A DNA stretch of 64,000 nucleotides from Thermocoleostomius sinensis A174 (GCF_026802175.1 NZ_CP113797.1:5123026-5187025); one strand, 5' to 3'; shown: positions 38,575 through 48,251, counted from the stretch's first letter. The notes: generated by a model from the sequence alone, not told the origin. Translations and numbers: made by a program.

Positions 38575-39150
38575 ATGGCATCTGCGAATAAATTCCAGAC
38601 AACTCTTCCGATTCATCGGATTTCGTTGACTGCGCCATACTCCTTGGATGCGGCATTGGCGTATTCTGGTGACTCACGCTGGTTGGGACTATATTGGGAA
38701 TCTGAGTTAAACCAACTTTGTCATACTGATGGACAATCCGTCAGTACGGGCAACAGTCGAGCATGGCAAATCTTTTACTCACACCCTGACATTAAACCCT
38801 TACTTGAAGTCTGGCAACTCGGAGATGAGGGGCAGCCTGCTCAAAACTACCTCTTGCTTGATCGACAAACTCGGAGGCTATACGTGGGGGAAAGTACTAT
38901 TGTTGAAGACTGTTTGGCGCAGCCGCAACTATTAGATTTATTAGCGGAGCTTGAAACAGGAGAAATCAAAATGAATGCTCCGGTTGATTCGCCCAGTTGG
39001 TTGCAGTGGGGAACCGATCGTGCCACGATTATCTGCGGCGTTTTGCTAGTACTCTTGGGACTGCCAATTGCAGGATGGGGCGTGGCTGAACTTTTGGATC
39101 ATGAATATTGGCTAGAGATAGAGTTACCTGAATGGCTGGAGGTCGAATGA
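38575..39150 (+). CDS. Hypothetical protein with C-terminal membrane helix
   Basis: 191 codons. A soluble N-terminal region of about 145 residues contains YSGDSRWLGLYWESELNQLC and NYLLLDRQTRRLYVGES. One membrane helix follows at about 151-172 (ATIICGVLLVLLGLPIAGWG) and then an acidic tail ending WLEIELPEWLEVE. It would be tail-anchored in a membrane with the soluble part in the cytoplasm. No family is recognised. It precedes lepB by about 200 bp in the same direction. Confidence 0.7.
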   Translation: MASANKFQTTLPIHRISLTAPYSLDAALAYSGDSRWLGLYWESELNQLCHTDGQSVSTGNSRAWQIFYSHPDIKPLLEVWQLGDEGQPAQNYLLLDRQTRRLYVGESTIVEDCLAQPQLLDLLAELETGEIKMNAPVDSPSWLQWGTDRATIICGVLLVLLGLPIAGWGVAELLDHEYWLEIELPEWLEVE

Positions 39151-39348
39151 TTCGTCAGGCTCAATTCTCCGCTTCTACCAGTCTAAAACGCTACCCACCT
39201 GCCACTGACCTGCCACACCCCTGACACATCGGCAAACTATTGTGAGTTTGTTCATCAATCCTCGATCGCATTGGTTCATCGAGTAGATTCACTGCATTTT
39301 CAAGAATGTATTGAATTATAGCGACGGTATTTACTGTTTAGTTGCAAT

Positions 39349-39912
39349 ATGGATGAATTCAAAATCGAATCAAAGCAAGAATCAAACCACTCTGAGAATG
39401 CATGGTTAGAGGGGCTGAAAACCATTGGTCTGAGCCTGATTCTCGCCTTCGGTGTCCGCACCTTTGTGGCAGAAGCCCGATATATTCCATCGGGTTCAAT
39501 GGAGCCAACTCTACAAGTCAACGATCGCCTGATTATTGATAAAATTAGCTACGATTTTGAACCGCCCCAACGGGGAGACATTGTGGTGTTTAACCCGACG
39601 GATACGCTGGAACAGCGAAACTTTCACGATGCTTTCATCAAACGAGTGATTGGTCTGCCCGGAGAGCAGGTCGAAATCAAGAATGGGTTGGTCTACATCA
39701 ATCATCAACCCCTCCAGGAAAATTACATCGCTGCGAAACCGGATTACCAGTGGGGGCCTGTGGTGGTTCCACCTAATTCCTATCTGGTGTTAGGAGACAA
39801 TCGCAACAATAGCTATGATGGGCACTACTGGGGCTTCGTTCCCCGCGATCGCATTGTGGGTAAGGCAGTGGTGCGTTTTTATCCCTTCGATCGGGTAGGA
39901 TTGATTGACTAA
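39349..39912 (+). CDS. lepB: Signal peptidase I
   Basis: 187 codons, the size of cyanobacterial LepB. One N-terminal membrane helix ([20 protein letters not shown]) is followed by the catalytic Ser in SGSMEPTL, the catalytic Lys in [12 protein letters not shown], and [16 protein letters not shown]. It removes signal peptides from exported proteins at the cytoplasmic or thylakoid membrane. It is not tightly linked to its neighbours. Confidence 0.95.
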   Translation: MDEFKIESKQESNHSENAWLEGLKTIGLSLILAFGVRTFVAEARYIPSGSMEPTLQVNDRLIIDKISYDFEPPQRGDIVVFNPTDTLEQRNFHDAFIKRVIGLPGEQVEIKNGLVYINHQPLQENYIAAKPDYQWGPVVVPPNSYLVLGDNRNNSYDGHYWGFVPRDRIVGKAVVRFYPFDRVGLID

Positions 39913-40308
39913 TACGTTCATGTTGCCGTCACTGCTTCGTTATTACTTTGACACAAAACTCCTGTAAATTATCGTGGCGATGAATTTTGCTCAAAAGATT
40001 CATCCGACTCGGCACAGTGCTTGCTTCCCATCAACCTTTCCCCTCCTTTGCTATGTTTCGATTATAACAACGCTTCGTTTCATCCCAACCAGTTGGGTAC
40101 GGCACAAGATCCTCAGTATGTGCAGGCTGTTGCGGCACTGGAGCATCCTTTACAGAAAAATTCATCTAGAAAAACAACTGCATCACGTTAACAAGGGAAC
40201 ACAAAAGATTACCTCATTGCCCAATCTTAACTTGTAGATGTGAATCCAAATTTCCCTCATTAGGATACAGTGTGAGGATTGAATTCTATATCCATAGCCA
40301 CAGTGTCC
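39913..40308. other. Intergenic region with a possible gene remnant
   Basis: 396 bp between lepB and the DUF421 gene. One frame at about 40065-40190 encodes NASFHPNQLGTAQDPQYVQA then VAALEHPL, which reads like a protein C-terminus without any start. It may be a remnant, but no family is recognised. Confidence 0.35.
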
Positions 40309-40878
40309 ATGATGGAGTATTTCAACAACGTGATGGTGCCCGGTGTACCGATTGATGAGAAAATCATTCGTGCCATATTAGTCTACGCTTTTCTGCTGAT
40401 TGCTCTTCGACTAGGAGGCAAACGTGAATTAGGTCAAATGAATGGGTTTGATCTGGTAGTGCTGCTCTTACTATCAAATACGGTGCAAAATGCCATTATT
40501 GGGAATGACAATTCTGTTTTAGGTGGCTTTGTCGGTGCAGCAACCTTAATTGCCGTGAACTACATTATTGTCCGACTCGCTTACCGCTATCCGCGCGTTT
40601 CAAGGCTCGTGGAAGGTAGACCCACGATTCTGATTAGAAACGGGCAAATCATTCCTGAGAATCTCAATTCAGAAGTAATTACCGAGTCAGAACTTCGAGC
40701 AAGTTTGCGCCGTCAGGGGTTTGAAGAACTTTCGGAGGTTAGAATTGCAATTTTGGAAACGAATGGGAGTCTCACGATCGAACGAGAACCTGACATGACT
40801 GAAGAGCTAGAACACCGAAGGCTAATGGAGCAACTCGATCGTATTGAGATGGCCTTGAGTCAAATCAATCAATCTTAA
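40309..40878 (+). CDS. DUF421 (YetF/YcaP-type) membrane protein
   Basis: 189 codons from the ATG ATG pair at 40309; an upstream in-frame TTG at 40279 is an alternative. Membrane helices near 19-35 and 50-85 surround LRLGGKRELGQMNGFDLVVL and LLSNTVQNAIIGND, both hallmarks of DUF421. VEGRPTILIRNGQIIPENLN and ELRASLRRQGFEELSEVRIA form the cytoplasmic domain. Bacillus YetF/SpoVA-like relatives are linked to spore germination and stress; the biochemical function is unknown. Confidence 0.88.
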   Translation: MMEYFNNVMVPGVPIDEKIIRAILVYAFLLIALRLGGKRELGQMNGFDLVVLLLLSNTVQNAIIGNDNSVLGGFVGAATLIAVNYIIVRLAYRYPRVSRLVEGRPTILIRNGQIIPENLNSEVITESELRASLRRQGFEELSEVRIAILETNGSLTIEREPDMTEELEHRRLMEQLDRIEMALSQINQS

Positions 40879-40956
40879 AATCAATCTTAGCAGATTGCAA
40901 ACCAGTTTAGAGAACGCCCTAAAGGTGTCAGTTGCAACCTAGACCGCCCCACAAAT

Positions 40957-41017
40957 CCCTCAAGCTTGGGGGACTTTGACCAATCAATTGGGTTAGAAGT
41001 CCCCAAACTTGGGGGAG
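40957..41017. repeat. Imperfect inverted-repeat element
   Basis: CCCTCAAGCTTGGGGGACTT at 40957-40976 is largely complementary to the arm at 40997-41017 (AAGTCCCCAAACTTGGGGG). It is a stem of about 20 bp around a 20-base loop, between the DUF421 gene and the small secreted gene, and looks like a small mobile or REP-type repeat. Confidence 0.65.
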
Positions 41018-41109
41018 TAGAGAGATTGTGCAATGCACCGCTGCGCGAACGAGTGCAGTGTTGCCATTAACGCACATTCCCGTTCGATCGACTGAGAATG
41101 GAAAATCAG

Positions 41110-41316
41110 CTATTCATTACGCTGATGCAATAAGCCTACTGGCTCATGATTCGCCTCGCGTTGTTTAACGATTTTACCCATCACTGCTCTGTAATATTCT
41201 CCACCTCCTGTATGTGCCATCGCAGGTGAGGCATAGAAACCTGCCAGGGCAACTGAAGAAACAGCAGCAAGGCTGAGCAGGGTTAAACTAAATTTCACAA
41301 CAGATGCACGTTTCAT
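41110..41316 (-). CDS. Small exported protein
   Basis: 68 codons from the ATG at 41316, preceded by GGAGAA 4-9 bases upstream. A classic signal peptide (KRASVVKFSLTLLSLAAVSS, then VALAGFYASPAMA) ends in an AMA-type cleavage site. The mature part of about 35 residues contains HTGGGEYYRAVMGKIVKQRE. No family is recognised. It is divergent from another small exported protein at 41665, across a shared 348-bp intergenic region. Confidence 0.6.
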   Translation of the reverse strand: MKRASVVKFSLTLLSLAAVSSVALAGFYASPAMAHTGGGEYYRAVMGKIVKQREANHEPVGLLHQRNE

Positions 41317-41664
41317 GATTTTCTCCATTCACTTTATTGGTTGAATTCGTATCTAGATGAAAGCATAGAAACAGTTTTTGGCAGATCGAAGTCAGTCCTG
41401 TGTTAAAGCCATGACAATTCACTTAATCATCTAAATACTCTGGTCAGCAAAACAAAGCAGGTGAACACTGCCTACTCTACAGTGCTGCGGTGCTATAGGC
41501 TTTAGCATATGTGCTTTAGGATAATGCCACAGTTTTTTCACCCTTTGCACATTGGTTTGACATATTCAATTCTTATCCTGCTGTGCAGATCAAAATTTTG
41601 CTAATAACTATCGCTTAGGTCATTAGAGTTAATCAAAAAAATAGAATCCCTTCAGGAGGTTACG
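41317..41664. other. Divergent promoter region of two small exported-protein genes
   Basis: 348 bp, AT-rich. It should hold promoters for both flanking genes. No clear operator is seen. Confidence 0.45.
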
Positions 41665-41871
41665 ATGAAACTCAACTTCATTTTGGGTCTGATAGGAGCC
41701 GTAACATTGTCCACACTGGTGTCTCCTGTTTTAGCTTATAGCCAGGTGCATTCAATGAATATCGTTGCAGAGAATGCCAAAGCGAAGTCCTATCATCCTG
41801 GGTTTTGGCAACCGATCGCCCATGTAAATCCGAGTCATCCTATTGGAGTCAGGATAATCAATTACCCATGA
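41665..41871 (+). CDS. Small exported protein
   Basis: 68 codons with a very good AGGAGG ribosome binding site 5 bases before the ATG. A signal peptide (FILGLIGAVTLSTLVSPVLA) precedes a mature peptide of about 44 residues with SYHPGFWQPIAHVNPSHPIG. It is likely periplasmic or secreted. No family is recognised. Confidence 0.6.
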   Translation: MKLNFILGLIGAVTLSTLVSPVLAYSQVHSMNIVAENAKAKSYHPGFWQPIAHVNPSHPIGVRIINYP

Positions 41872-42061
41872 GGGAATCGGCAGGGGAAGTCTCAAAGCCG
41901 TTCTGGTTAGCTATTTCCCCTTTTCTTAGATGATTTAGTTCCGTTGACATCTGAAACTCAGCCCTGGGGCTGAATTTAGCAACTCAGGGATGCTCATTCA
42001 AAGATATTACGTATGCTAAATAATAGAATACTTAGTAAATGTTTAGAGAAGAAGGTCAGTG

Positions 42062-43483
42062 ATGCAGTCCAATGATCATTCCGCGTTAAATCGGCAGACA
42101 GGTCTGAATGGCAAGTCTGCTTTAGGGAAAGCAAGTATTACCTCAGAACAGTTATCTGTGCCCAGCACCAAATCCACTCCTGAAACAACGGAATTGGAGA
42201 CTCCAGACTCAGCCACAAAAGAGGAAGCAACATTAGAACCTCCAGAACCGCCGATCGAACCCCGTCGAAAGCATCCGCCCAAATGGGCAATCGGACTAAT
42301 TGTTGTCGGTGCGATCGTCGCGGGAAGCTGGGGATTGCGCTGGTGGCACTATGCCTCGACCCATGAAGAAACCGATAACGCCCAGGTGGTGGGAAATATT
42401 TACCCGATTAGCAGCCGCATCCCTGGAACGGTACAGACGATCGCGGTGGACGATAATCAGCCTGTTCAGGCAGGACAGGTGCTGGTGCAACTTGATCCCC
42501 ACGATTATCAAGTCAAGGTAGAGCAAGCCCAAGCTGCCTTAGCCGTAGCCCAACGTCAGGCCCAGGCTGCCCAGGCAGGGATCTCGTTAGCAAACGCCAA
42601 TGCCCAGGCGCAGACCACCACCGCTCAAGGAAGCGTTGGAGAGGCGATCGCCTCTATCTCTAGTGCCCAAGCCGCATTAAAAGAAGCGCAGGCAGGTGTT
42701 CCGTTCGCCCAAGCGCAACTGGCCCAATCTGAGGCGAATCTACAAAAAGCCCAAACAGACGACCAGCGGTATGAAACCCTTTATCAGCAGGGAGCAATCT
42801 CTGCCCAACAGCGAGATGCCGCCAGAGCCAATTACGAAACGGCAGCCGCAGCGGTTGATGCCAATCGGCAACAGGTACAGCAGTCCCAGGCAAAAGTAGC
42901 CCAGGCGCAGCAGGGTATTGCCCAGGCGCAAGCTCAGTTGCAATCCAGCCAGGGTGGGATACAACAAGCCCAGGCAACCGGAGTGCAGGCAGAAGTGAAT
43001 CGCAGTCAGTATGATGCCGCTGTGGCTCAGATTGCCGAAGCAAAAGCAGCCCTCCAGAATGCTCAACTCCAGCTTTCCTACACTCAGATTACGGCTCCGG
43101 CAACGGGGCGAGTGGGCAATAAAACCGTAGAAGTGGGGCAGCAAGTCCAACCGGGACAGCCCTTGATGGCAGTGGTCGGAACAGCCCCCTGGATTGCTGC
43201 CAACTTCAAAGAAACCCAGGTGGCGCGAATGCACCCCGGTGAAGCCGTTGAGATTCATATCGATGCCTTTCCCAGCCAGACCTTTGTTGGACGAATCGCG
43301 AGCCTGTCCCCTGCCTCCGGAGCGCAATTCTCGCTGCTGCCTCCAGATAACGCAACAGGGAATTTTACAAAAGTCGTGCAGCGGATTCCCGTCAAGATTA
43401 CCTTTGACCCCAGCAGTATTCAGCCCTACGAAAATGCAATTACTGCGGGAATGTCGGCAACGGTCAGCGTAGCGGTGGAGTAA
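42062..43483 (+). CDS. HlyD/EmrA-type membrane fusion protein
   Basis: 473 codons from the ATG at 42062, with AAGG 6 bases upstream. After a polar N-terminus, one membrane helix lies near 76-96. THEETDNAQVVGNIYPISSR and DNQPVQAGQVLVQLDPHDY form the lipoyl/barrel-sandwich half. A long Ala/Gln-rich coiled-coil hairpin (about 155-325) follows, then APATGRVGNKTVEVGQQVQP. It bridges an inner-membrane pump to an outer-membrane channel. The EmrB-type pump starts 8 bp after its stop, so the two form one efflux system. Confidence 0.93.
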   Translation: MQSNDHSALNRQTGLNGKSALGKASITSEQLSVPSTKSTPETTELETPDSATKEEATLEPPEPPIEPRRKHPPKWAIGLIVVGAIVAGSWGLRWWHYASTHEETDNAQVVGNIYPISSRIPGTVQTIAVDDNQPVQAGQVLVQLDPHDYQVKVEQAQAALAVAQRQAQAAQAGISLANANAQAQTTTAQGSVGEAIASISSAQAALKEAQAGVPFAQAQLAQSEANLQKAQTDDQRYETLYQQGAISAQQRDAARANYETAAAAVDANRQQVQQSQAKVAQAQQGIAQAQAQLQSSQGGIQQAQATGVQAEVNRSQYDAAVAQIAEAKAALQNAQLQLSYTQITAPATGRVGNKTVEVGQQVQPGQPLMAVVGTAPWIAANFKETQVARMHPGEAVEIHIDAFPSQTFVGRIASLSPASGAQFSLLPPDNATGNFTKVVQRIPVKITFDPSSIQPYENAITAGMSATVSVAVE

Positions 43484-43490
43484 GCCAACC

Positions 43491-45119
43491 ATGAGTCATT
43501 CTAATTCGGCTAGCGTTTCTCTGCCTCGTCCATCCTTGCCTCGATCGGGTTCTCCCCATCAGAAACAGTCTGCCCCACCCAGTTGGCTAAAGTGGGCGAT
43601 CGCCATCACCGCTGCGCTGGGAGCCATTCTGGAGGTGATTGACACTAGCATCGTTAATGTTGCCCTCACAGATATTCAAGCCAGTGTCGGAGCAACCATT
43701 AGTGAAATTGGCTGGGTGGTGACGGGGTATGCGATCGCCAATGTGATTATCATTCCCCTCACCGCTTGGTTGGGGGATTATTTTGGCAAGAAACGCTATT
43801 TCGTGTTTTCGCTGATTGGGTTCACGATTGCATCGGTGCTGTGTGGACTTTCGGCAAACCTCCCAACCCTGATCGCGGCTCGCGTCTTGCAGGGGCTATT
43901 GGGAGGAGGGTTACTGGCGAAAGCCCAATCCATTTTGTTTGAAACGTTTCCTCCTGCCGAACAGGGCATTGCTCAGGCGATTTTTGGCGTGGGAGTCATT
44001 GCTGGGCCAGCCATTGGCCCCACCCTGGGCGGATACTTGACTGATAACCTGGGTTGGCGATGGATTTTCTTTATCAACATTCCCTTTGGCATTGCTGCGG
44101 TAGTAATGGCATTGCTGTTTTTACCTGCCGATCAACGCAGGTCTGCGGCTCGGCAACCCCAAGTGGATTGGTGGGGCATTGGGCTACTGGCGATCGCCCT
44201 TGGGAGTCTGCAAACCTTTCTGGAAGAAGGGGAACAGGATGATTGGTTCGATTCCCAATTCATCTGGTTTTTGGCGATCGCCACCGTCATTGGATTAACG
44301 CTATTTATCTGGCGAGAATTATCAACCCGGAATCCAGCCGTAGACCTGCGAGTCTTGCGTCACCGTTCCCTAGCGGCAGGCAGCCTCTACTCCGGAATTG
44401 TCGGTATGGGGCTATACGGAACGCTGTTCGCCGTACCAATCTTTGCTCAAAGCGTGCTGCACTTCACGGCACAGCAAACCGGATTGTTGCTACTCCCAGG
44501 GGCACTGGCTTCGGCAATTACGATGGTGGCAGTTGGTAAAATTTCCAGTCGGGTTGATGCGCGTTTGTTAATTGCAACGGGCAGCGTCCTTACTACACTG
44601 GTGATGTTTTCCCTGGCAACGATCAATCCCGATACGGGAACCGATTCCCTGTTCTATCCATTACTCTGGCGGGGAGTTGGCACGGTCATGATGTTTTTGC
44701 CCCTCAGTCTGGCAACGCTGAGTCCGTTACCCAAAGCCGATATTCCGGCTGGATCGGGCTTTTATAACCTGACCCGGCAACTGGGAGGCAGCGTTGGCAT
44801 TGCTGTGCTTTCTACCCTTCTGGAACAACGGCATGCCTTTCACCGCGCCATGCTAGCTGAAAGTGTTAGCCCGTACAATCTACAAACTCAACAACGTCTC
44901 GACGCAATGACCGCTGCCATTCAAAGTCGCGGTTCTGATGCAGTCACCGCTCAACAACAAGCACTGCAATTACTAGATCAAACCCTTGATTTACAGGCTT
45001 CCATTTTGTCGTTCGAGGATGTGTTTCGCTTTGTCGGTATTGTGTTTATTTGTTCATTGCCATTACTATTTCTGTTGGCAAGAGGACGGGGAAACGGGGC
45101 TGGGGCAAATGTGCATTAG
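43491..45119 (+). CDS. EmrB/QacA-type MFS efflux pump (DHA2 family)
   Basis: 542 codons, with about 14 predicted membrane helices, typical of DHA2 drug:proton antiporters. ILEVIDTSIVNVALTDIQAS is the DHA2 motif D1 region, LGDYFGKKRYF is MFS motif A, and GVIAGPAIGPTLGGYL is motif C of antiporters. It exports hydrophobic compounds with the adjacent HlyD-type protein. Drug specificity cannot be read from sequence. Confidence 0.94.
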   Translation: MSHSNSASVSLPRPSLPRSGSPHQKQSAPPSWLKWAIAITAALGAILEVIDTSIVNVALTDIQASVGATISEIGWVVTGYAIANVIIIPLTAWLGDYFGKKRYFVFSLIGFTIASVLCGLSANLPTLIAARVLQGLLGGGLLAKAQSILFETFPPAEQGIAQAIFGVGVIAGPAIGPTLGGYLTDNLGWRWIFFINIPFGIAAVVMALLFLPADQRRSAARQPQVDWWGIGLLAIALGSLQTFLEEGEQDDWFDSQFIWFLAIATVIGLTLFIWRELSTRNPAVDLRVLRHRSLAAGSLYSGIVGMGLYGTLFAVPIFAQSVLHFTAQQTGLLLLPGALASAITMVAVGKISSRVDARLLIATGSVLTTLVMFSLATINPDTGTDSLFYPLLWRGVGTVMMFLPLSLATLSPLPKADIPAGSGFYNLTRQLGGSVGIAVLSTLLEQRHAFHRAMLAESVSPYNLQTQQRLDAMTAAIQSRGSDAVTAQQQALQLLDQTLDLQASILSFEDVFRFVGIVFICSLPLLFLLARGRGNGAGANVH

Positions 45120-45162
45120 TATGATGAATCTTTAAAATTCAGTTACTGAATTGTTGTTGCTT

Positions 45163-45282
45163 TTACAGATCAGGTGCACTTACTGTCGCGAGAAGCGCAC
45201 CGATCGCAATGGTTAGTGCATAACTTATCAAAAAACTAGCCCCGATTAAAGCGATCGCCCCTGCAACAGTTTTGACTTGCAT
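45163..45282 (-). CDS. Very small hydrophobic protein
   Basis: 39 codons: a Lys near the start, then one long hydrophobic helix with Gly/Ala spacing (VAGAIALIGASFLISYALTI) and a short polar end. It could be a single-span membrane peptide. The ribosome binding site is weak and no family is known, so it may be fortuitous. Confidence 0.35.
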   Translation of the reverse strand: MQVKTVAGAIALIGASFLISYALTIAIGALLATVSAPDL

Positions 45283-45382
45283 TGTTTCTATCGGCAGTAA
45301 CTACACGCAGGTCAGCTTAGTAAATTATCTTCCTGGAGAACTCCTTTGGCTCTAAATCGCGGTTAAATGCCGATCATCGTCC

Positions 45383-45974
45383 TCACTGCTTTGAAGCGTC
45401 AATCTCAATGTTTTCATAGAGGGCAATGATTTCGATTTGAGCCTCAAATGCAGTCAAGGACAAATAACATTTGGATCATCATATTCCGATAGCAGCCATT
45501 GATTAACAGCCGTTTTGACGTAATGTTCTACGTGAATTTGGTACTGATCAATGAGGAGATATTCGCGGAAGCTTTCAATGGTGCGGTAAGCAGAAAACTT
45601 TTCGCCGTGGTCGTAATCTTGGGTTGATTTGGATAATACTTCAGCAATAAAGCAGGGAAGGGATTAGTCACGGTGTCGGTACGCCCGGTTTGAAGCTGTA
45701 GGGTTTTTTCGACAACCATCAGATCGGGATAGGTGTAAAGATTGCGATCGGGAATCCACAGGCGTTGATCGGCTCCGAAAATCCGGTAGGGTTTGCCGCG
45801 CAAAGCAGATTTGAGCAGGGTTGCCAGATTAATTGCCAGTTCGTTGTGGTCAGGTGTGCCTCCCGTTATGAGTCGAATTTCTCCGTTTACATATTCATGG
45901 CGTTCCTCCGAGGCCGTTTCAAATTCCAGATATTCTTCACGGGTATAGGTGCGTTGCTCAAGTGCCTGTGTCAT
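45383..45974 (-). pseudogene. Frameshifted Uma2-family gene
   Basis: Starts at the ATG at 45974 with a normal Uma2 N-terminus (YTREEYLEFETASEERHEYV) and PDLMVVEKTL. Near 45655 the family sequence jumps frame, to IAEVLSKSTQDYDHGEKFSA and FREYLLIDQYQIHVEHYV. It jumps again near 45465, to SLTAFEAQIEIIALYENIE, ending at 45383. Two small indels therefore inactivate an otherwise recognisable gene. Its start follows directly after the type ISP remnant. Confidence 0.85.
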
Positions 45975-45981
45975 GGTGAAT

Positions 45982-46332
45982 TCAAGCTCCCTTATGCTCA
46001 ACGGTATCTGGCATTTGCTGAATGATTTCTATCGTGCGGACGCTGACGGTGCAGACTCACTGTAGAAGGTCAATGACATGTTCCTTGTAGTCCACAAACT
46101 TGTAGGTATTGAAGAGTTTGGCGGTCGGGTCTTTGGGTGTTTTTTCTTTGTATTGGTCGAGTATCCATTCCAGGGCGGAGCAGTTGCTGAGTTTGTAGTC
46201 CCAGGCAACAGCAGGGATACCTTCACTAGCTGCTCAAATGCATTACGAATGCTGGTTTCCTTTTTGGAACCGCCATAACGAACGATTTTTTTCGACCTCC
46301 GCTTGGTAATGCGCTACTAGCAATCTGGACAT
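45982..46332 (-). pseudogene. Collapsed remnant of a type ISP restriction-modification gene
   Basis: Only the two ends seem to remain. At 46332 it begins MSRLLVAHYQAEVEK, then in a shifted frame RYGGSKKETSIRNAFEQLV. After a large internal deletion comes SALEWILDQYKEKTPKDPTA, KFVDYKEHVIDLLQ, a TGA in frame, and VCTVSVRTIEIIQQMPD. These ends resemble those of type ISP single-chain restriction-methyltransferase-helicase proteins as I know them. The gene of more than 1000 codons is reduced to about 350 bp with frameshifts and a stop. Confidence 0.65.
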
Positions 46333-46694
46333 TCTACAACTCCTGGCACCGTGAAACCTGGGTAAAGTGAGGGCTAAAGCTCAGTATTCCCACTTAATCT
46401 CAATTCTGACTCATCGACAAGGTTCCAGATCTGAAACTGGGAAAGACGGTTCTAGGATCTGCATGAAGGTGGGCAAGATGTGAAATGCACAGGCTTCGCT
46501 AACGCATTTCAACAATTATCTTCCGGTTACGCCCTCAATGAGGACTTGCGGCATAGCGACCCGCTCACAGGACGCAGTTAACCTTTTCAGCTCACCAAAA
46601 GCCTGATTTGTTCTGGTGCAGTGGGATTGTTAGACAGAATCATCTCTATCTCAACTTAAAGGTGTCGAACTTCGGTAGGTGGCGATCGCCAGTT
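46333..46694. other. 362-bp gap, nothing clear
   Basis: Lies between the restriction gene remnant and the VOC operon. No gene is seen. The region carries short repeat-like GC-rich pieces. Confidence 0.4.
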
Positions 46695-47078
46695 TCATGA
46701 CGACTCTTTCGGTGACATGTGTAGGCCAATCATGTTTCCTTCTGTATCAACGATCATAGCCATGAACCCATATTGACCAATTGACATTTTTGGCTGTTGG
46801 ATGTGTCCACCCGCTGCCACGACACGCTCCAGTTCTGTAGCCACCTCATCACAGTGGAAATAGGGTATCGTACCACTCCCACCAGACTTAACTCCTTCCA
46901 TCTGAACCAATGCGCCAGAAGCGCCAACCTGATCCATTGCCATTGGAAATGCCCACATATCCATTCCAGAGCTTTCGAGCTTCTCCAACTTCATCTGAAA
47001 CACAGACTCGTAAAACCTTTTTGCCCGATCCATGTTCTGTACATAAATTTCACACCAAACAATGGGATTGGATTTCAT
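46695..47078 (-). CDS. VOC-family protein (glyoxalase/bleomycin-resistance fold)
   Basis: 127 codons from the ATG at 47078. It begins with a betaalphabeta unit (VWCEIYVQNMDRAKRFYESV) and repeats it around GTIPYFHCDEVATELERVV, ending DTEGNMIGLHMSP, the usual VOC C-terminus. The fold binds metals and small ligands; members range from glyoxalases to antibiotic-binding proteins. It is the last gene of the ArsR-led operon by order. Confidence 0.88.
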   Translation of the reverse strand: MKSNPIVWCEIYVQNMDRAKRFYESVFQMKLEKLESSGMDMWAFPMAMDQVGASGALVQMEGVKSGGSGTIPYFHCDEVATELERVVAAGGHIQQPKMSIGQYGFMAMIVDTEGNMIGLHMSPKESS

Positions 47079-47235
47079 CACATGAACCTCTCAATTTTGC
47101 AATGACAATGTTTTTTTGGAAAAAGCTTCAAATCGTTACGTTTTGGGTTTCGGTAATAATGACATCGCTGAAATCGTAATCACGAAGCAGTGTGTATCTG
47201 TTCTGCTTTCGGTCTCTATTTCCATTTCTCTTACC

Positions 47236-47700
47236 TCAAAATGCTGTTAAATAAGTCGCAAGGCGATCAAAACACTCTGACCAACCTGTGTTGTGAGAAT
47301 CCCGCGATTCAATCGATTCAAAGATGGCTTGCTGGAACGTCATCAACGTTTTGTTGCCCTGTTCCTCAAACGTTACAGTCACCAGCGTTTCATGTTTAGG
47401 CTGGCTGTTCTCATCTTCCCAGGCAAAGGTAAAGACTATGCGCTCTGGCTCAATGATTTCGCGATAGATGCCCTGCATCCAATAGTCGGTGCCTTCAGGG
47501 GAGCGAATACAGGCTCGATACATCCCGCCAACTTGCACATTCATCTGGCAGCCGATGGTCGTAAAGTCCTTTGGGCCTAACCAGCGAGAAAAGTGTTCGG
47601 GTTGAGTCCAAACTTTGAACACCAGGCTTCGAGGCGCATCCAACAGGCGAGTGATCGTAAGTTGCCGATCCTGAATTGTCGTGGCATTATTCATACTCAT
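47236..47700 (-). CDS. SRPBCC/AHSA1-family protein
   Basis: 154 codons from the ATG at 47700. LTITRLLDAPRSLVFKVWTQ and PEHFSRWLGPKDFT form the typical start, GGMYRACIRSPEGTDYWMQG is the middle strand, and the C-terminal helix ends with WSECFDRLATYL. These helix-grip proteins bind hydrophobic ligands or modulate Hsp90. AHSA1 genes often lie next to ArsR and PhnB-like genes, as here. Confidence 0.9.
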   Translation of the reverse strand: MSMNNATTIQDRQLTITRLLDAPRSLVFKVWTQPEHFSRWLGPKDFTTIGCQMNVQVGGMYRACIRSPEGTDYWMQGIYREIIEPERIVFTFAWEDENSQPKHETLVTVTFEEQGNKTLMTFQQAIFESIESRDSHNTGWSECFDRLATYLTAF

Positions 47701-47711
47701 GTTCAACTATC

Positions 47712-48155
47712 TTAGCGTGATGCGTTTGCGTATTGCTCTGTTGAGGGTTCGCCAGATTGGATGGCACTGGGTTCCATATACACGATTTCCCAAATGTGTC
47801 CATCTAAATCCTGGAACCCGTGAGCATACATAAACCCGTGATCTTGTGGTTCGTTGTAGGTGTTGCCACCAGCCGCGATCGCGTTGCTCACCATCTCATC
47901 AACAGCGGTTCGACTTTCACTCGACAAACTTACTAAGACTTCAGTGCTTTTCGTTGCATCGCAAATAGCGTTGGGTGTAAACGATTTGAATTTGTCGTGA
48001 GTTAATAGCATGACAAAGATATTGTCACTCACAATCATGCAAGTTGCCGTTTCATCGGTAAATTGAGAGTTAAAACTAAATCCGAGTTTCGTAAAGAACT
48101 CCACAGATTGGTTGAGGTCTTTCACAGGTAGGTTCACAAAAATTTGCTTAGACAT
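47712..48155 (-). CDS. VOC-family protein
   Basis: 147 codons. FVNLPVKDLNQSVEFFTKLG and DNIFVMLLTHDKFKSF form the first half, and DHGFMYAHGFQDLDGHIWEI the metal-site end. It resembles the glyoxalase-like proteins annotated as lactoylglutathione lyase relatives, but the substrate is unknown. It is 11 bp upstream of the SRPBCC gene in the same operon. Confidence 0.9.
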   Translation of the reverse strand: MSKQIFVNLPVKDLNQSVEFFTKLGFSFNSQFTDETATCMIVSDNIFVMLLTHDKFKSFTPNAICDATKSTEVLVSLSSESRTAVDEMVSNAIAAGGNTYNEPQDHGFMYAHGFQDLDGHIWEIVYMEPSAIQSGEPSTEQYANASR

Positions 48156-48251
48156 GGTTTCTCCAATGGTGTATTTCTGGTCTGAACAGTGAGTAATTTA
48201 ATCATGACCTTCAGGCTTTGATAGGTCATGGATAACAGCTTTTTCTTGAGG

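Noticed and set aside
42740-43492. 250-codon antisense frame opposite the HlyD-type gene
   Set aside because: Shadow of the Ala/Gln-rich coiled-coil coding sequence; Leu/Gly/Cys-rich composition without motifs.
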